Shown here piece by piece: positions 49,987 to 59,277 of a DNA stretch of 64,000 bases (position 1 is its first letter; each line of letters opens with the position of its first letter). Location: the NCBI GenBank assembly GCA_903826575.1, contig CAIKEU010000068.1, positions 1 through 64,000 of the forward strand, in the 5' to 3' direction. The notes beneath the pieces are model-generated. The model was not told the origin of the DNA. It was given only the letters and a program-made list of their open reading frames with translations, and ran no database searches. Source of the DNA: an uncultured bacterium. GTDB taxonomy: Bacteria; Actinomycetota; Actinomycetes; S36-B12; CAIYMF01. The translations under genes and the position numbers were made by a program.

Positions 49987-50042
49987 GAGCGCAGGTGTGC
50001 GCTCAACGTGTGGGTCACATTCCGATGGGATGTGACCCACAC
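49987..50042 (+). terminator. Tandem hairpins, terminator or attenuator candidate
   Basis: GAGCGCA / TGCGCTC (49987-50004) followed three bases later by a 16-bp hairpin with GTGTGGGTCACAT / ATGTGACCCACAC (50008-50042). No T-run. They lie 110 bases before the next gene. Confidence 0.5.
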
Positions 50043-50151
50043 GCATGTGCGCGCAAACTCCGGAAGCAGATCGTGGTTTGTCGACGTTTAGATCGTTGTC
50101 CGTGGCACGATGTTGGGAACGAACTGCTACGTCTGCTTGAGTGAGGAATTG

Positions 50152-52215
50152 ATGGATCCGCGTCACGCTGTCCTGTTCGAACCTGTGCAGATCGGGCCAA
50201 AGACTGCCCCAAATCGCTTCTATCAGGTACCTCACGCTTCCGGTTTTGGATCGATGAAACCGCGCACCCATGCGGCATTTCGGGCCGTCAAAGCTGAGGG
50301 TGGCTGGGGTGTGGTCAACGTTGATTACGCCCCTGTCTCGTTGGATTCTGAGGAGTATCCCGCGATCGCAGCAGACTGCTGGGATCTCGACGATATGAAA
50401 CGTCTTGGGCTTGTCGCCGATGCGATTCACGCCCACGGTTCCCTTGCCGGCATCGAGCTCTATCACGGGGGCGCGGAATCCCTGAACGGTGAATCGCGCT
50501 ACCCGAGGCTTGCTCCGAGTCAAATTGGATCAGACTGGCGTCGAAGCAGTTTCTGTAAAGAGATGACTTTAGACGACATCGCCCGCGTGCAAAGTGACTA
50601 CGTCTTAGCTGCGCAGCGGGCTCGCGATGTTGGCTTCGACATTGTGTATGTCTATGGCGCTCATGGCTATTTGATGACGCAGATGTTGTCGTCCGAAACC
50701 AATCGACGCACAGATCGCTATGGCGGTTCGCTGGAGAACCGGGCTCGATTCCAGCTTGAAACAATAGAGCGAGTGCGAGCCGAGATCGGTGCTGATTGTG
50801 CAGTTGCTGTGCGCATGGCCGTATACGGACGTAACGAGATTCCGGGGATCGAACTCGACGAAATGCTCGACGTCATTCGTTTGTTCGACCCCGTTGTCGA
50901 CCTTTTCGACGTCAATGTGGGGAGCTGGCCGGAGGACTCGGGCACGTCTCGCTATTACCCTGAGGGGCATCAGCGCGCCTGGACATCGCAGGTACGTCAG
51001 GCAACGAGTAAACCCATCGTTTCTGTCGGACGGTTTACCAATCCGGATCTCATGGCGTCGATGGTGCAATCCGGCGAACTCGATTTCATTGGCGCCGCAC
51101 GTCCTGCGATCGCCGATCCCTTTCTGCCGCAAAAGATTCGTGAGGGTCGGCTCGACGAGGTGCGTGAATGCACTGGATCGAACCTGTGCATCCTTCGCGA
51201 GGAGTCACTGGCACATGTTGGCTGTATCCAGAATGCGACGGCGGGGGAGGAGTATCGACGCGGCTGGCACCCGGAGATCTTTGTTCGACCACGTAATCCC
51301 GAGCGCGCAATCTTGGTTATCGGTGGTGGTCCAGCAGGGATGGAATGCGCGATGGTGCTTGGTAAGAGCGGATATGAAGCAGTGCATCTCGTCGAGGCAG
51401 GCGATGCACTCGGCGGAAAGATGCGCTGGACGCGAAAGTTGCCGACCTTGGGCGACTGGGGACGGGTTATTGATCACCGTGTGATTGGGCTCAACAAACT
51501 CGACAATGTCGCGGTAATTCTCGGTCGCACGCTGACTGTTGACGATGTGTTGGATTACGGAGCAGACACGGTCATCGTTGCAACGGGATCCTCGTGGAAT
51601 GGCGACGGTCTTCAATCTCACCGTCGTGAGCCCATTGCACATGCTGGGGTTGCCTTCACCCCCGAGCAGATCATGGCGGGGGCACGCCCGCCAATGGGCC
51701 GAGTCGTCGTCTACGACTGCGACGGTTACTACGTAGCTGCCGGTATTGCCGAGTTGCTTGCTGGTGAGGGCTATGACGCCCATCTGGTGACGTCGCTACC
51801 GCGGATCTCACCCATTTCTGATGAGTCGCTGGAAGGTGACTTCTTGCGTCAGCATCTTCACGACTGCGGCGTCGAGATGACCACGGGAGTGACGATCACG
51901 GGCGTGACAGTCTCGGGACACACACCCGATGGAGTTGTTGGGGAAACCGAGTATGGCGACGAGTGGCGTGACACTGCCGTCGGAGTTGTTCTCGTGACCT
52001 TGCAGGTCTCTGATGATGCGCTGTATCGCGATCTCATCAGTGATCGCCATCGTCTCGAAGCCGCAGGTATCACCGCGGTTTACGCAATTGGCGATGCGGT
52101 CGTGCCGCGCATGCCATCGGAGGCGATCTTCGATGGGCATCGCCTGGCGCGAGAACTTGAATCAGATGATCCGATGGCGCCAAAGCCATGGCTGCGCGAA
52201 CGTCCCGCCATCTGA
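50152..52215 (+). CDS. Trimethylamine/histamine dehydrogenase-like flavoprotein with altered cofactor residues
   Basis: 687 aa from ATG 50152 (GAGGA 5-6 nt upstream). TIM-barrel FMN domain (~1-370): VLFEPVQIGPK, NRFYQVPHASG, KAEGGWGVVN, FDIVYVYGAHGYL, and RTDRYGGSLENRARF match trimethylamine dehydrogenase. Then the iron-sulfur segment and AGEEYRRGWHPE, and a C-terminal FAD/NAD-like part (~385-687; ILVIGGGPAGMECAMVLG, VIVATGSSWN, AIGDAVVPRM). Two differences stand out. The Cys that links FMN in TMADH (Cys30) is Ala29 here. The [4Fe-4S] set reads C340-x2-S343-x2-C346-x11-C358, with one Cys replaced by Ser. Active as an amine or imine oxidoreductase, perhaps with noncovalent FMN (inference). Stands alone on its strand. 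Confidence 0.85.
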   Translation: MDPRHAVLFEPVQIGPKTAPNRFYQVPHASGFGSMKPRTHAAFRAVKAEGGWGVVNVDYAPVSLDSEEYPAIAADCWDLDDMKRLGLVADAIHAHGSLAGIELYHGGAESLNGESRYPRLAPSQIGSDWRRSSFCKEMTLDDIARVQSDYVLAAQRARDVGFDIVYVYGAHGYLMTQMLSSETNRRTDRYGGSLENRARFQLETIERVRAEIGADCAVAVRMAVYGRNEIPGIELDEMLDVIRLFDPVVDLFDVNVGSWPEDSGTSRYYPEGHQRAWTSQVRQATSKPIVSVGRFTNPDLMASMVQSGELDFIGAARPAIADPFLPQKIREGRLDEVRECTGSNLCILREESLAHVGCIQNATAGEEYRRGWHPEIFVRPRNPERAILVIGGGPAGMECAMVLGKSGYEAVHLVEAGDALGGKMRWTRKLPTLGDWGRVIDHRVIGLNKLDNVAVILGRTLTVDDVLDYGADTVIVATGSSWNGDGLQSHRREPIAHAGVAFTPEQIMAGARPPMGRVVVYDCDGYYVAAGIAELLAGEGYDAHLVTSLPRISPISDESLEGDFLRQHLHDCGVEMTTGVTITGVTVSGHTPDGVVGETEYGDEWRDTAVGVVLVTLQVSDDALYRDLISDRHRLEAAGITAVYAIGDAVVPRMPSEAIFDGHRLARELESDDPMAPKPWLRERPAI

Positions 52216-52274
52216 CTTGTGTGACTCGCGTGTAATCGCTCATACCGATTTGGCCCCGTACTCTTGTAATTGAC

Positions 52275-55200
52275 ATGGACAATCAGGGTCGCCCACAGGC
52301 GCAGAAGCGTGCTGAGCAGCGAGTAGAGCGGCGACGAGCGCTCGTCCCAGCAATTACGTATCCGGATCTGCCCGTCTCGGCTGTTCGCGACGACATCACA
52401 GTGGCCATCGCGGCGCATCAAGTCGTCGTCATTGCTGGTGAGACCGGAAGCGGTAAAACAACTCAGTTGCCCAAGATTCTGCTTGCCATGGGGCGTGGAA
52501 TCAACGGCCAGATCGGGCATACGCAGCCTCGTCGCATTGCCGCGCGAAGTGTGGCTGACCGCATTGCCGAGGAACTCGGCCTCGACGTCGGTGGAGTGGT
52601 CGGCTACAAGGTGCGTTTCACCGATCACAGTAGCGACGACACGCTCATCAAGGTGATGACAGACGGCATTTTGTTGGCTGAGATTCAGCGGGATCGACTG
52701 CTACGCCGCTATGACACGCTCATCATCGACGAAGCCCATGAACGCAGTCTGACGATTGACTTCTTGCTCGGGTACCTCAAGCAACTGTTGCCAAAACGCC
52801 CGGATCTCAAACTCATCATCACTAGCGCCACCATTGATACCGAGCGATTCAGTTCACATTTCGATGAGGCACCCGTCATAGAAGTCAGCGGCCGCACATT
52901 TCCAGTTGAGGTTCGGTACCGGCCGTTCGGGGACGAGGCCGAGGATGGCGGGGACGATCGCGATCAGAATCAGGCGATCTGTGATGCGATTCGTGAACTG
53001 TGTGATGAAGGTCCGGGCGACATCCTGGTTTTCCTCAGCGGTGAGCGCGAAATCCGGGATGCAGCGGACGCGGTGCGCGGAATGAAGCTGCCGAACACGT
53101 CCGTCCTTCCGCTGCATGCCCGCTTATCTGCGGCCGAGCAACATCGGGTTTTCGAGAAACACACGGGTCGACGGGTTGTTCTCTCGACGAATGTCGCGGA
53201 GACCTCGCTCACCGTGCCGGGAATCCGATACGTGATTGATCCGGGGTTGGCACGCATATCTCGCTATTCAACGCGGCTCAAAGTGCAGCGGCTACCGATC
53301 GAGAAGGTGTCGCAGGCCTCTGCGAATCAGCGCTCGGGACGTTGTGGTCGGGTGGCTGACGGAATCGCGATTCGTCTTTATTCGCAAGACGATTACCTTC
53401 GTCGCCCAGAATTCACCGAGCCAGAGATTCTTCGTACGAACCTGGCCTCTGTCATTTTGTCGATGACAGCCTTGGGCTTAGGTGAGGTCGAAGGCTTCCC
53501 TTTCGTGGATCCACCTGATGCTCGCCAAATTCGCGATGGGGTGGAACTACTGCGAGAGCTGGGTGCCCTTAAACCAGGTCGATCAGTGGCATTGACACCA
53601 GTTGGGCATCGGCTATCACGCCTCCCCATCGATCCTCGTCTTGGTCGGATGATCATTGAAGCGGAACGAAACGATGTTGTTGCTGATGTTCTTGTGATTG
53701 CGTCAGCTCTCTCGATTCAAGACCCGCGCGAGCGACCGGCTGAAGCTCAAGCGCAGGCAGATCAGGCCCATGCACGCTTCAACGAGCCGACAAGCGACTT
53801 CTTTGCATATCTCGGGCTCTGGACATACCTGAAAGAGCAGCAGCGAGAGTTGAGCGGCAACGCTTTTCGGCGGATGTGTCGCGCGGAATATCTGCACTAT
53901 CTGCGGATTCGGGAATGGCAGGATCTTCACGGGCAGTTGCGTCAAGCCTGTAAGGAACTCGACATCGGGCTAAACCCGCGCTCACACGACGCTGGGGATG
54001 TTGCCCGCTCGCTCATTGCCGGCTTGTTATCCCATGTTGGTGCGTACGACCAATCGCGACGCGAGTACCTTGGCGCGCGAGGTGCTCGGTGGTCGATTCA
54101 CCGCTCGTCGAATTTAGCCAAGAAGCCACCAGCTTTCGCTGTGGCCGCTGAGTTGGTAGAGACCTCAAGGCTTTTCGGGCGAGTGGTCATGCGCGTAGAC
54201 CCGCTTGATGTCGAACGCGTAGCTGGCGATCTAGTCTCGCGGACCTACTCCGAACCCAGATGGTCGCGCAAGCGGGGGAGTGTGGTGGCCGATGAGCGGG
54301 TGACGCTGTATGGCGTAACTCTTGCCGCAGGTCGGCGGGTTCAATATGGGCGAATCAATCCAGTGGTGTCTCGTGATCTGTTCATCCGTCATGCGCTCGT
54401 CGATGGTGAGCACACGACGCCACAGGCATTCCTCAAGGCAAATCGAGCTTTGATCGAAGAGATCTCTGAGGTGGAAGACAAAGTGCGTCGACGGGATTTA
54501 TCGATCGACGAGGAGCGACTATGTGGCTTCTTCGACGAGCGAATCCCGGCAACGGTTGTTGACGTTCGCAGTTTTGATCGCTGGTGGAAGCAGGCGCGCC
54601 GAAACACCCCAGATCTGCTGACCTATCCGCGGGAATTGCTGCTGTCTGAGGACTTTGACATCGAAGGATCATTCCCTCGGATGTGGTCCTTCGGTGCGGA
54701 TGTTCCGCCACTGCCGTTGAGTTATGCCTTCGAGCCAGGCTTGCCGGCAGATGGCGTTACGGTTGACATTCCACTTTCGATTCTTCCGCAGTTAGATGGC
54801 GATGAGTTTTTGTGGCAAGTTCCTGGACGGCGGGAAGAGATCGTAACCGCGCTAATTCGCGGACTTCCAAAATCGCTGCGGACGTCGTTCGTTCCTGTTC
54901 CTGATACAACTCGAGCGGTGCTTACCGACATTGATCCGAGCAACGGTGGGTTGCTGGCTTCGTTGAGTGCTGCGCTCGGCCGTCGCACAGGTGTTGTCGT
55001 GCCGCTCGAGGCGTGGAGCCCGATTGAATTGCCTGAGCACTTGCGAATGAACTTTCGAGTTATGGATGAATCCGACGGTGTCGTCGCAAGTGGACGCGAC
55101 CTCGCCGTGTTGCAACGTGAACTCAAACCCGAGGTTCAAAGTGTCGTCTCATATGCCAATCGTGGAATGGAACGAGTAGGACTCACTGAGTTTCCAAGCG

Positions 55201-56039
55201 CACCTATTCCTCGGCGAGTGGAGGAGACAATTGGTGAGCAGGTTGTTCCCGGCTACCCGGCGCTTGTCGATCGCGGATCAACGGTGGACCTGCGAGTCTT
55301 CACTACTGAGGCGGAGCAAGAAACTGAAATGCGACGTGGTGTCCTGCGTCTGCTTGTGAATGAGATTGACGTGCCCACTCGATACATTGTCGGGGTTCTG
55401 AATAATGCGCAAAAGCTCGCGCTGGCTGCCGCTCCGCATTCATCCGTGCAGGATCTGATTCTTGACGCGCATCGCGGCGTGCTAGATGCGGCCATCTCAA
55501 ATGCCGGTGGGGTGCCCTGGTCGGTCGAGGAGTTTGCCGGCCTTGTGACGGTAGCCCGCGATCGGGTTGGTGACCGGGTCTTGGCCGTTGTCCGACAGGT
55601 GGCCTCGATCATCGAACTTGCCGGACAGGTGCAGCATGGAATGGGTCTCGTTTCGTCGCCGTTGCTTGCGGGGATGCGAGCCGACATGGAATTGCAACTC
55701 GCGGAAGTTCTGCCACCGAATTTCATTTCAGTGGCGGGCGTAGCGAGACTGGACGACCTTCAGCGCTACCTTCGAGCCATGTTGGTTCGACTCGAGGCGG
55801 CGCCACGCGACACTGGTCGCGATGCCATCCGTCAAGAGCAGATTGATCAGGTTGTCGGTGAGTGGCATGACGTGCGCGATCGTCTACCGAAGGAAATCCG
55901 TTCTAGTAGAGCAGCTTTGGAGATCGAGTGGATGATTCAAGAGTTGCGGGTAAATCTGTTTGCCCAAAAAATGGGCACCAACTACCCGATCAGTGACAAG
56001 CGAATTTACAAGGTAATGGACGCACTGATCGACCAGTGA
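52275..56039 (+). CDS. hrpA: ATP-dependent RNA helicase HrpA
   Basis: 1254 aa, full length for HrpA. Motif I GETGSGKTTQ, QPRRIAARSVADRIAEE (Ia), DEAH box (IIDEAHERSL), SATIDTERF (III), and VI with QRSGRCGRVADG. This is followed by the helicase-associated and OB-type domains of the DEAH/RHA family and a long HrpA-specific C-terminal region (~700-1254). Cytosolic RNA helicase; E. coli HrpA acts on stalled ribosomes and mRNA processing. 59 bases after the flavoprotein stop; the upstream gene is unrelated. No ribosome binding site is obvious before the ATG. Confidence 0.9.
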   Translation: MDNQGRPQAQKRAEQRVERRRALVPAITYPDLPVSAVRDDITVAIAAHQVVVIAGETGSGKTTQLPKILLAMGRGINGQIGHTQPRRIAARSVADRIAEELGLDVGGVVGYKVRFTDHSSDDTLIKVMTDGILLAEIQRDRLLRRYDTLIIDEAHERSLTIDFLLGYLKQLLPKRPDLKLIITSATIDTERFSSHFDEAPVIEVSGRTFPVEVRYRPFGDEAEDGGDDRDQNQAICDAIRELCDEGPGDILVFLSGEREIRDAADAVRGMKLPNTSVLPLHARLSAAEQHRVFEKHTGRRVVLSTNVAETSLTVPGIRYVIDPGLARISRYSTRLKVQRLPIEKVSQASANQRSGRCGRVADGIAIRLYSQDDYLRRPEFTEPEILRTNLASVILSMTALGLGEVEGFPFVDPPDARQIRDGVELLRELGALKPGRSVALTPVGHRLSRLPIDPRLGRMIIEAERNDVVADVLVIASALSIQDPRERPAEAQAQADQAHARFNEPTSDFFAYLGLWTYLKEQQRELSGNAFRRMCRAEYLHYLRIREWQDLHGQLRQACKELDIGLNPRSHDAGDVARSLIAGLLSHVGAYDQSRREYLGARGARWSIHRSSNLAKKPPAFAVAAELVETSRLFGRVVMRVDPLDVERVAGDLVSRTYSEPRWSRKRGSVVADERVTLYGVTLAAGRRVQYGRINPVVSRDLFIRHALVDGEHTTPQAFLKANRALIEEISEVEDKVRRRDLSIDEERLCGFFDERIPATVVDVRSFDRWWKQARRNTPDLLTYPRELLLSEDFDIEGSFPRMWSFGADVPPLPLSYAFEPGLPADGVTVDIPLSILPQLDGDEFLWQVPGRREEIVTALIRGLPKSLRTSFVPVPDTTRAVLTDIDPSNGGLLASLSAALGRRTGVVVPLEAWSPIELPEHLRMNFRVMDESDGVVASGRDLAVLQRELKPEVQSVVSYANRGMERVGLTEFPSAPIPRRVEETIGEQVVPGYPALVDRGSTVDLRVFTTEAEQETEMRRGVLRLLVNEIDVPTRYIVGVLNNAQKLALAAAPHSSVQDLILDAHRGVLDAAISNAGGVPWSVEEFAGLVTVARDRVGDRVLAVVRQVASIIELAGQVQHGMGLVSSPLLAGMRADMELQLAEVLPPNFISVAGVARLDDLQRYLRAMLVRLEAAPRDTGRDAIRQEQIDQVVGEWHDVRDRLPKEIRSSRAALEIEWMIQELRVNLFAQKMGTNYPISDKRIYKVMDALIDQ

Positions 56040-56093
56040 TCCCTCTCGCTGCGTCCTGCGTTTGAATCGTCGCCACTTGGGATGCGAGAAGTA

Positions 56094-58490
56094 CTAGGTC
56101 GACGCGCGCAGGGCGGCTGAATCTGACAGGGTCGCGGCGATGTCGGCGGTAACGGGCAGCCCAAATAGGTATCCCTGTCCCATCATGTCGCCGAGGGCAA
56201 GGAACCTTTCCCGTTCGTCCTCGGTCTCTATGCCTTCGACGATCAATTCAAGTGACATCGCTTCGGCTAGACGTACGACGGCGCTGGTGATGGCGCTGTG
56301 CGCTCCGGCATGGTCGGTCAGTGGTAGCACGAACGAGCGATCGAGTTTGATGATATCTACCGGAAGTGAGCGTAATTGTGTGAGAGACGAGTAGCCGGTA
56401 CCGAAGTCGTCGAGGGCAATCGCAACCCCGTGCGATCTCAATAACTCGAGGGTCTTGTGAGCCGCTGGAGATTCAATGAGTGCACTTTCGGTGAGCTCGA
56501 TAATCAAATCTGATGGCTTGACGCCAGCGAGATCGAGGATTTCGATGACTTTCTTACCGAAGTTCGCCTCGCGCAATTGTCGCGCGGACACGTTGACAGA
56601 CATCCTGACATCAGTGAATCGATCCGTTCGATGCCAATGAGCAAGTGTCTGAACTGCTTGACTCAAAATCCAGTAACCCATCTCGACGATCGCGCCGGAA
56701 GCCTCCGCTGAGGGTATGAATGTCCCTGGCATGACGAGGCCAACGCCGGGTCGCTCCCAGCGCATCAGCGCCTCGAATCCACGCAAACTCGAGTCATTCA
56801 TGGAGACGATGGGTTGTAGATCAAAGCGAAGTTCATCGCGTTCAACAGCGCGTCGAATGCCGGCGTCTAAATCTAGTCGGGCAGCTACATCTGCTTCGAG
56901 GCTGGTGTCGTAGACGTAGATGCCGGTGGCGCGCTCTTCCTTGGCATGGAACATCGCGACATCTGATTGTCGCAGCAGCACATCGGGAGCAAAACTATCG
57001 TGATCAGCGTAGGCGATGCCGATGCTGGCACCCACAAAAACTTCCTTGCCATCAATTGAATACGGCTGTGAGATGACTTCTCGAACTCGCTCGGCGAGGG
57101 TAATGGCATCATCGGGGTCAGCCAGCGAGGGAGCCAAGATAACAAACTCGTCGCCGCCGAGTCGCGCGACAGTGTCTGAGCCTCGCACCGTATCCATGAG
57201 CCGTAGACCCACCTCTGCAAGAAGTCGATCACCTGCCGGGTGGCCCATCGAGTCATTTACTGCCTTGAATCGATCCAGATCGCAGAACAATACGGCGACT
57301 GAACGCTCTGAAGTGGCCGACGGAAGCAGCGCATCTTTGATCCGTGCGAACAGCAGTGTTCGATTGGGTAGTCCGGTGAGCGAATCGTGCGTGGCCTGAT
57401 GTGACAACTTGAGCGATACGCGTTGTCGTTCGACGGCAACCGATGCCAAATCAGCACAAATTTGCCCCACGTTACTCACGTGCTCGCTGAGTTCAGTGCC
57501 TTCGCCAATGACCTGCAGGAAGCCTTCGGGATCGAGTTCTTCATCCTCGCTGAAACCAAACGGCCATTGCTGAGCAACGGCCGTCGACGTTTGCACGCCC
57601 TGCGTTCCGCGTGAGGTAAGTACGCGCGATCCGGACACGATCCGGAACGGTCGTCCACCCGTGGCATCTGAGGCCAACGTGACAATGGAGTGAAGGAGTT
57701 CGACAAGGGGAGCGCCAGCCGCAATGTGTTTAAGAATTCGAGACTGGCCCTTCTCCAAAATGGCCGAACGGTCGAGCGAAATCTGCGCCTCGCGTACCCG
57801 CTGCCGCTCCTGCTCGAGCTTCATGGAGGATCGGGCAAATCGACGACGCAAGTCACGCAAGAGCCACAAAAGCAGCAGGGCACCCGTGATCAGCGAAAGA
57901 CTGAGCAGAATCAGGTCTCGACGATTGTTCGCCGCTAGAGCAAGGTTTGCTGCCTCGAGCTGTCTTGCTTCCTCTTTGTATTGATGGCTGTCAACGTCAC
58001 CCACGTTCGCACTTGCTTTTGCTAACTGTTCTGAGACCACCAAGCCTTGTGGTCGCCATTGCTGCTGTTGGGCGACGTCAAGGGTGCCTTGAGGAACGTT
58101 CTTGAGAAATTCGGTGAATGCTTCTAACGTCGATATGAACTGTGGTGGCACTGTGTCTCGGGCAGCACGGCCGTGGAAATCGACGACGCTTAAGCGTCGC
58201 TCGAGTAGCCCCCGGGCGATTTGGACGTCCCGCCGGCTTGCGGCACCGGAGAGATATTGATCCATCGCAATCGAGGTGTTGAAGCCCTCGCGCATCGTGA
58301 AAACGGCGTTGCTTCGTGAGGTTTCGGTGTTGTTTTGAGAGTAGATGGCGTCGGTCTTGGTACGCCAGCCCGATACAAGGTTGATCAATGTGGCTAGGAG
58401 GAGTAATGCGACGACGGAAGCGAGGATTTTTTGCCCTGTGCTCAGCCTAGGCAGCTCACCGGGGGCTTTGACCGCTGCGTTCGTCGTCAT
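56094..58490 (-). CDS. Membrane GGDEF-EAL protein (cyclic di-GMP synthesis/hydrolysis)
   Basis: 798 aa. Membrane span 20-41, an extracytoplasmic domain ~42-190 (helical, CHASE3-like in size), second span ~192-212, a coiled-coil and GAF-like section (~215-360), GGDEF 365-535 (RLGGDEFVIL at 443-452, with the inhibitory-site RGSD at 436-439 intact), and EAL ~545-795 (GFEALMRWERPG at 571-582, LTESALIE, IALDDFGTGYSSL). Both catalytic motifs are conserved, so it could make and break cyclic di-GMP. The EAL signature Glu and acid loop DDFGTG suggest phosphodiesterase activity is intact. The lipoprotein gene begins just upstream, 18 bases away, on the same strand. Confidence 0.9.
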   Translation of the reverse strand: MTTNAAVKAPGELPRLSTGQKILASVVALLLLATLINLVSGWRTKTDAIYSQNNTETSRSNAVFTMREGFNTSIAMDQYLSGAASRRDVQIARGLLERRLSVVDFHGRAARDTVPPQFISTLEAFTEFLKNVPQGTLDVAQQQQWRPQGLVVSEQLAKASANVGDVDSHQYKEEARQLEAANLALAANNRRDLILLSLSLITGALLLLWLLRDLRRRFARSSMKLEQERQRVREAQISLDRSAILEKGQSRILKHIAAGAPLVELLHSIVTLASDATGGRPFRIVSGSRVLTSRGTQGVQTSTAVAQQWPFGFSEDEELDPEGFLQVIGEGTELSEHVSNVGQICADLASVAVERQRVSLKLSHQATHDSLTGLPNRTLLFARIKDALLPSATSERSVAVLFCDLDRFKAVNDSMGHPAGDRLLAEVGLRLMDTVRGSDTVARLGGDEFVILAPSLADPDDAITLAERVREVISQPYSIDGKEVFVGASIGIAYADHDSFAPDVLLRQSDVAMFHAKEERATGIYVYDTSLEADVAARLDLDAGIRRAVERDELRFDLQPIVSMNDSSLRGFEALMRWERPGVGLVMPGTFIPSAEASGAIVEMGYWILSQAVQTLAHWHRTDRFTDVRMSVNVSARQLREANFGKKVIEILDLAGVKPSDLIIELTESALIESPAAHKTLELLRSHGVAIALDDFGTGYSSLTQLRSLPVDIIKLDRSFVLPLTDHAGAHSAITSAVVRLAEAMSLELIVEGIETEDERERFLALGDMMGQGYLFGLPVTADIAATLSDSAALRAST

Positions 58491-58508
58491 TGTTAACTCG
58501 TCCGCTTG

Positions 58509-59123
58509 CTAGGAGGCAGCGGGGGTAGGGGTGGGAGATGAAATGACGCTGATTTGCGTCAGGCTCCAATTCCACGCGTCTAGATTTGTGGATTCGGGGG
58601 TGCCATCTTTGAAAATCAGTCGAATCGGGCCACCTTGATCGATCGGAATCGGTCCGCCATCGACTTGGGTGGCAATTAAGGCATCACTGCGACTTAGGTT
58701 TCCGGCGAGGTCGTCGTACTTGTAGTTGTTGAGCGCGAGGGTGTCTATGTATTGGTTGTCGCTGATCCCCGCGGCATCCAGTAAATCCTTGAGTGCAATC
58801 GCTTTGAACGTTTCTTGGGTCTTGCGGAATGGTTCGAAGATCGTGACCGTCTGAAGTGTGCCAACGGCTTCGAGTTGGCTCAGGGTGTAATCCTTGGTGC
58901 CATTGGTGCCGCCGAGAACTTTCATCACGCTGTCATGTGGGCCTGGCGGGTCCACTGGCGGGGGCGATCCGTAGGGGTTCGTGGTGGCGGCAGCCGACGC
59001 TCCGGAGGCGGCCGGCGCGGCTGGGCTCGTTTGCGACGTACTGCTGCCGGTCGTGGAGCAGGCGCTGAGCCCAACAACGGCGACCAATGCCACTGTTACT
59101 ATAAGTGATCGCAACGTAACCAT
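58509..59123 (-). CDS. Lipoprotein with molybdopterin-binding-like domain
   Basis: 204 aa from ATG 59123. Signal with lipobox VGLSACS (Cys ~19), Ala/Ser/Thr-rich linker to ~60, then a domain like the oxidoreductase molybdopterin-binding fold (~70-200): FEPFRKTQETFKAIALKDLLDAAG, YDDLAGNLSRSDALIATQVDGGPI, GPIRLIFKDG, DAWNWSLTQISV. The Cys that binds Mo in sulfite oxidase is absent, so ligand binding rather than catalysis is likely. First gene of a pair with the GGDEF-EAL protein (18 bases apart), so it may be its extracytoplasmic sensing partner. TACTGT lies 6 bases before the ATG; no Shine-Dalgarno site, so probably leaderless. Confidence 0.7.
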   Translation of the reverse strand: MVTLRSLIVTVALVAVVGLSACSTTGSSTSQTSPAAPAASGASAAATTNPYGSPPPVDPPGPHDSVMKVLGGTNGTKDYTLSQLEAVGTLQTVTIFEPFRKTQETFKAIALKDLLDAAGISDNQYIDTLALNNYKYDDLAGNLSRSDALIATQVDGGPIPIDQGGPIRLIFKDGTPESTNLDAWNWSLTQISVISSPTPTPAAS

Positions 59124-59129
59124 ATGAAT

Positions 59130-59135
59130 ACAGTA
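59130..59135 (-). promoter_or_regulatory. Putative -10 box of a leaderless gene
   Basis: TACTGT on the minus strand, 6 bases before the ATG of the lipoprotein gene. Confidence 0.35.
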
Positions 59136-59277
59136 TGGCGGTTCCAACGGGTTTGCGACGTCAACTGGGCCCATCCGACTCAAGATTGCGTCAAAGCGTG
59201 TCGACCTGGACGAGTTGACGATTGAGGGCGTGTCGATGACGTCGCCGCCGGCCGGAGTTACCTGTCAGGATGTGGGG

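Larger units (their letters stand above)
49671..50042 (+). ncRNA. Candidate structured RNA or leader, unclassified
   Basis: Hairpins, all seen in sequence: 49671-49700 (CGAAACGG with CCGTTT-TT-CG), 49708-49724 (7 bp, ATG loop), 49732-49751 (7 bp, GGATCA loop), 49797-49815 (7 bp), 49869-49885 (6 bp), then after the mini-ORF 49987-50004 (7 bp, GGTG loop) and 50008-50042 (16 bp). The density is unusual for this genome's spacers. I match it to no known RNA family. Direction inferred from the ORF and the terminal hairpins. Confidence 0.35.
49512..50151. other. 640-bp divergent intergenic region with serial hairpins
   Basis: Lies between the amidohydrolase (minus) and the TMADH-like gene (plus). 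It holds a TATGAT box (49662-49667), five small hairpins, a nine-codon ORF with ribosome binding site, and two strong tandem hairpins. A 73-codon reading frame (49715-49936) also ends at the same stop as the nine-codon ORF, but has no ribosome binding site. Confidence 0.6.

Noticed and set aside
49671-50042. tmRNA, RNase P RNA or SRP RNA for the hairpin-rich region
   Set aside because: The known conserved cores of these RNAs (GGTTTCGACTTCG start and CCA end; GAGGAAAGTCC; GTCAGGTCCGGAAGG) do not occur.
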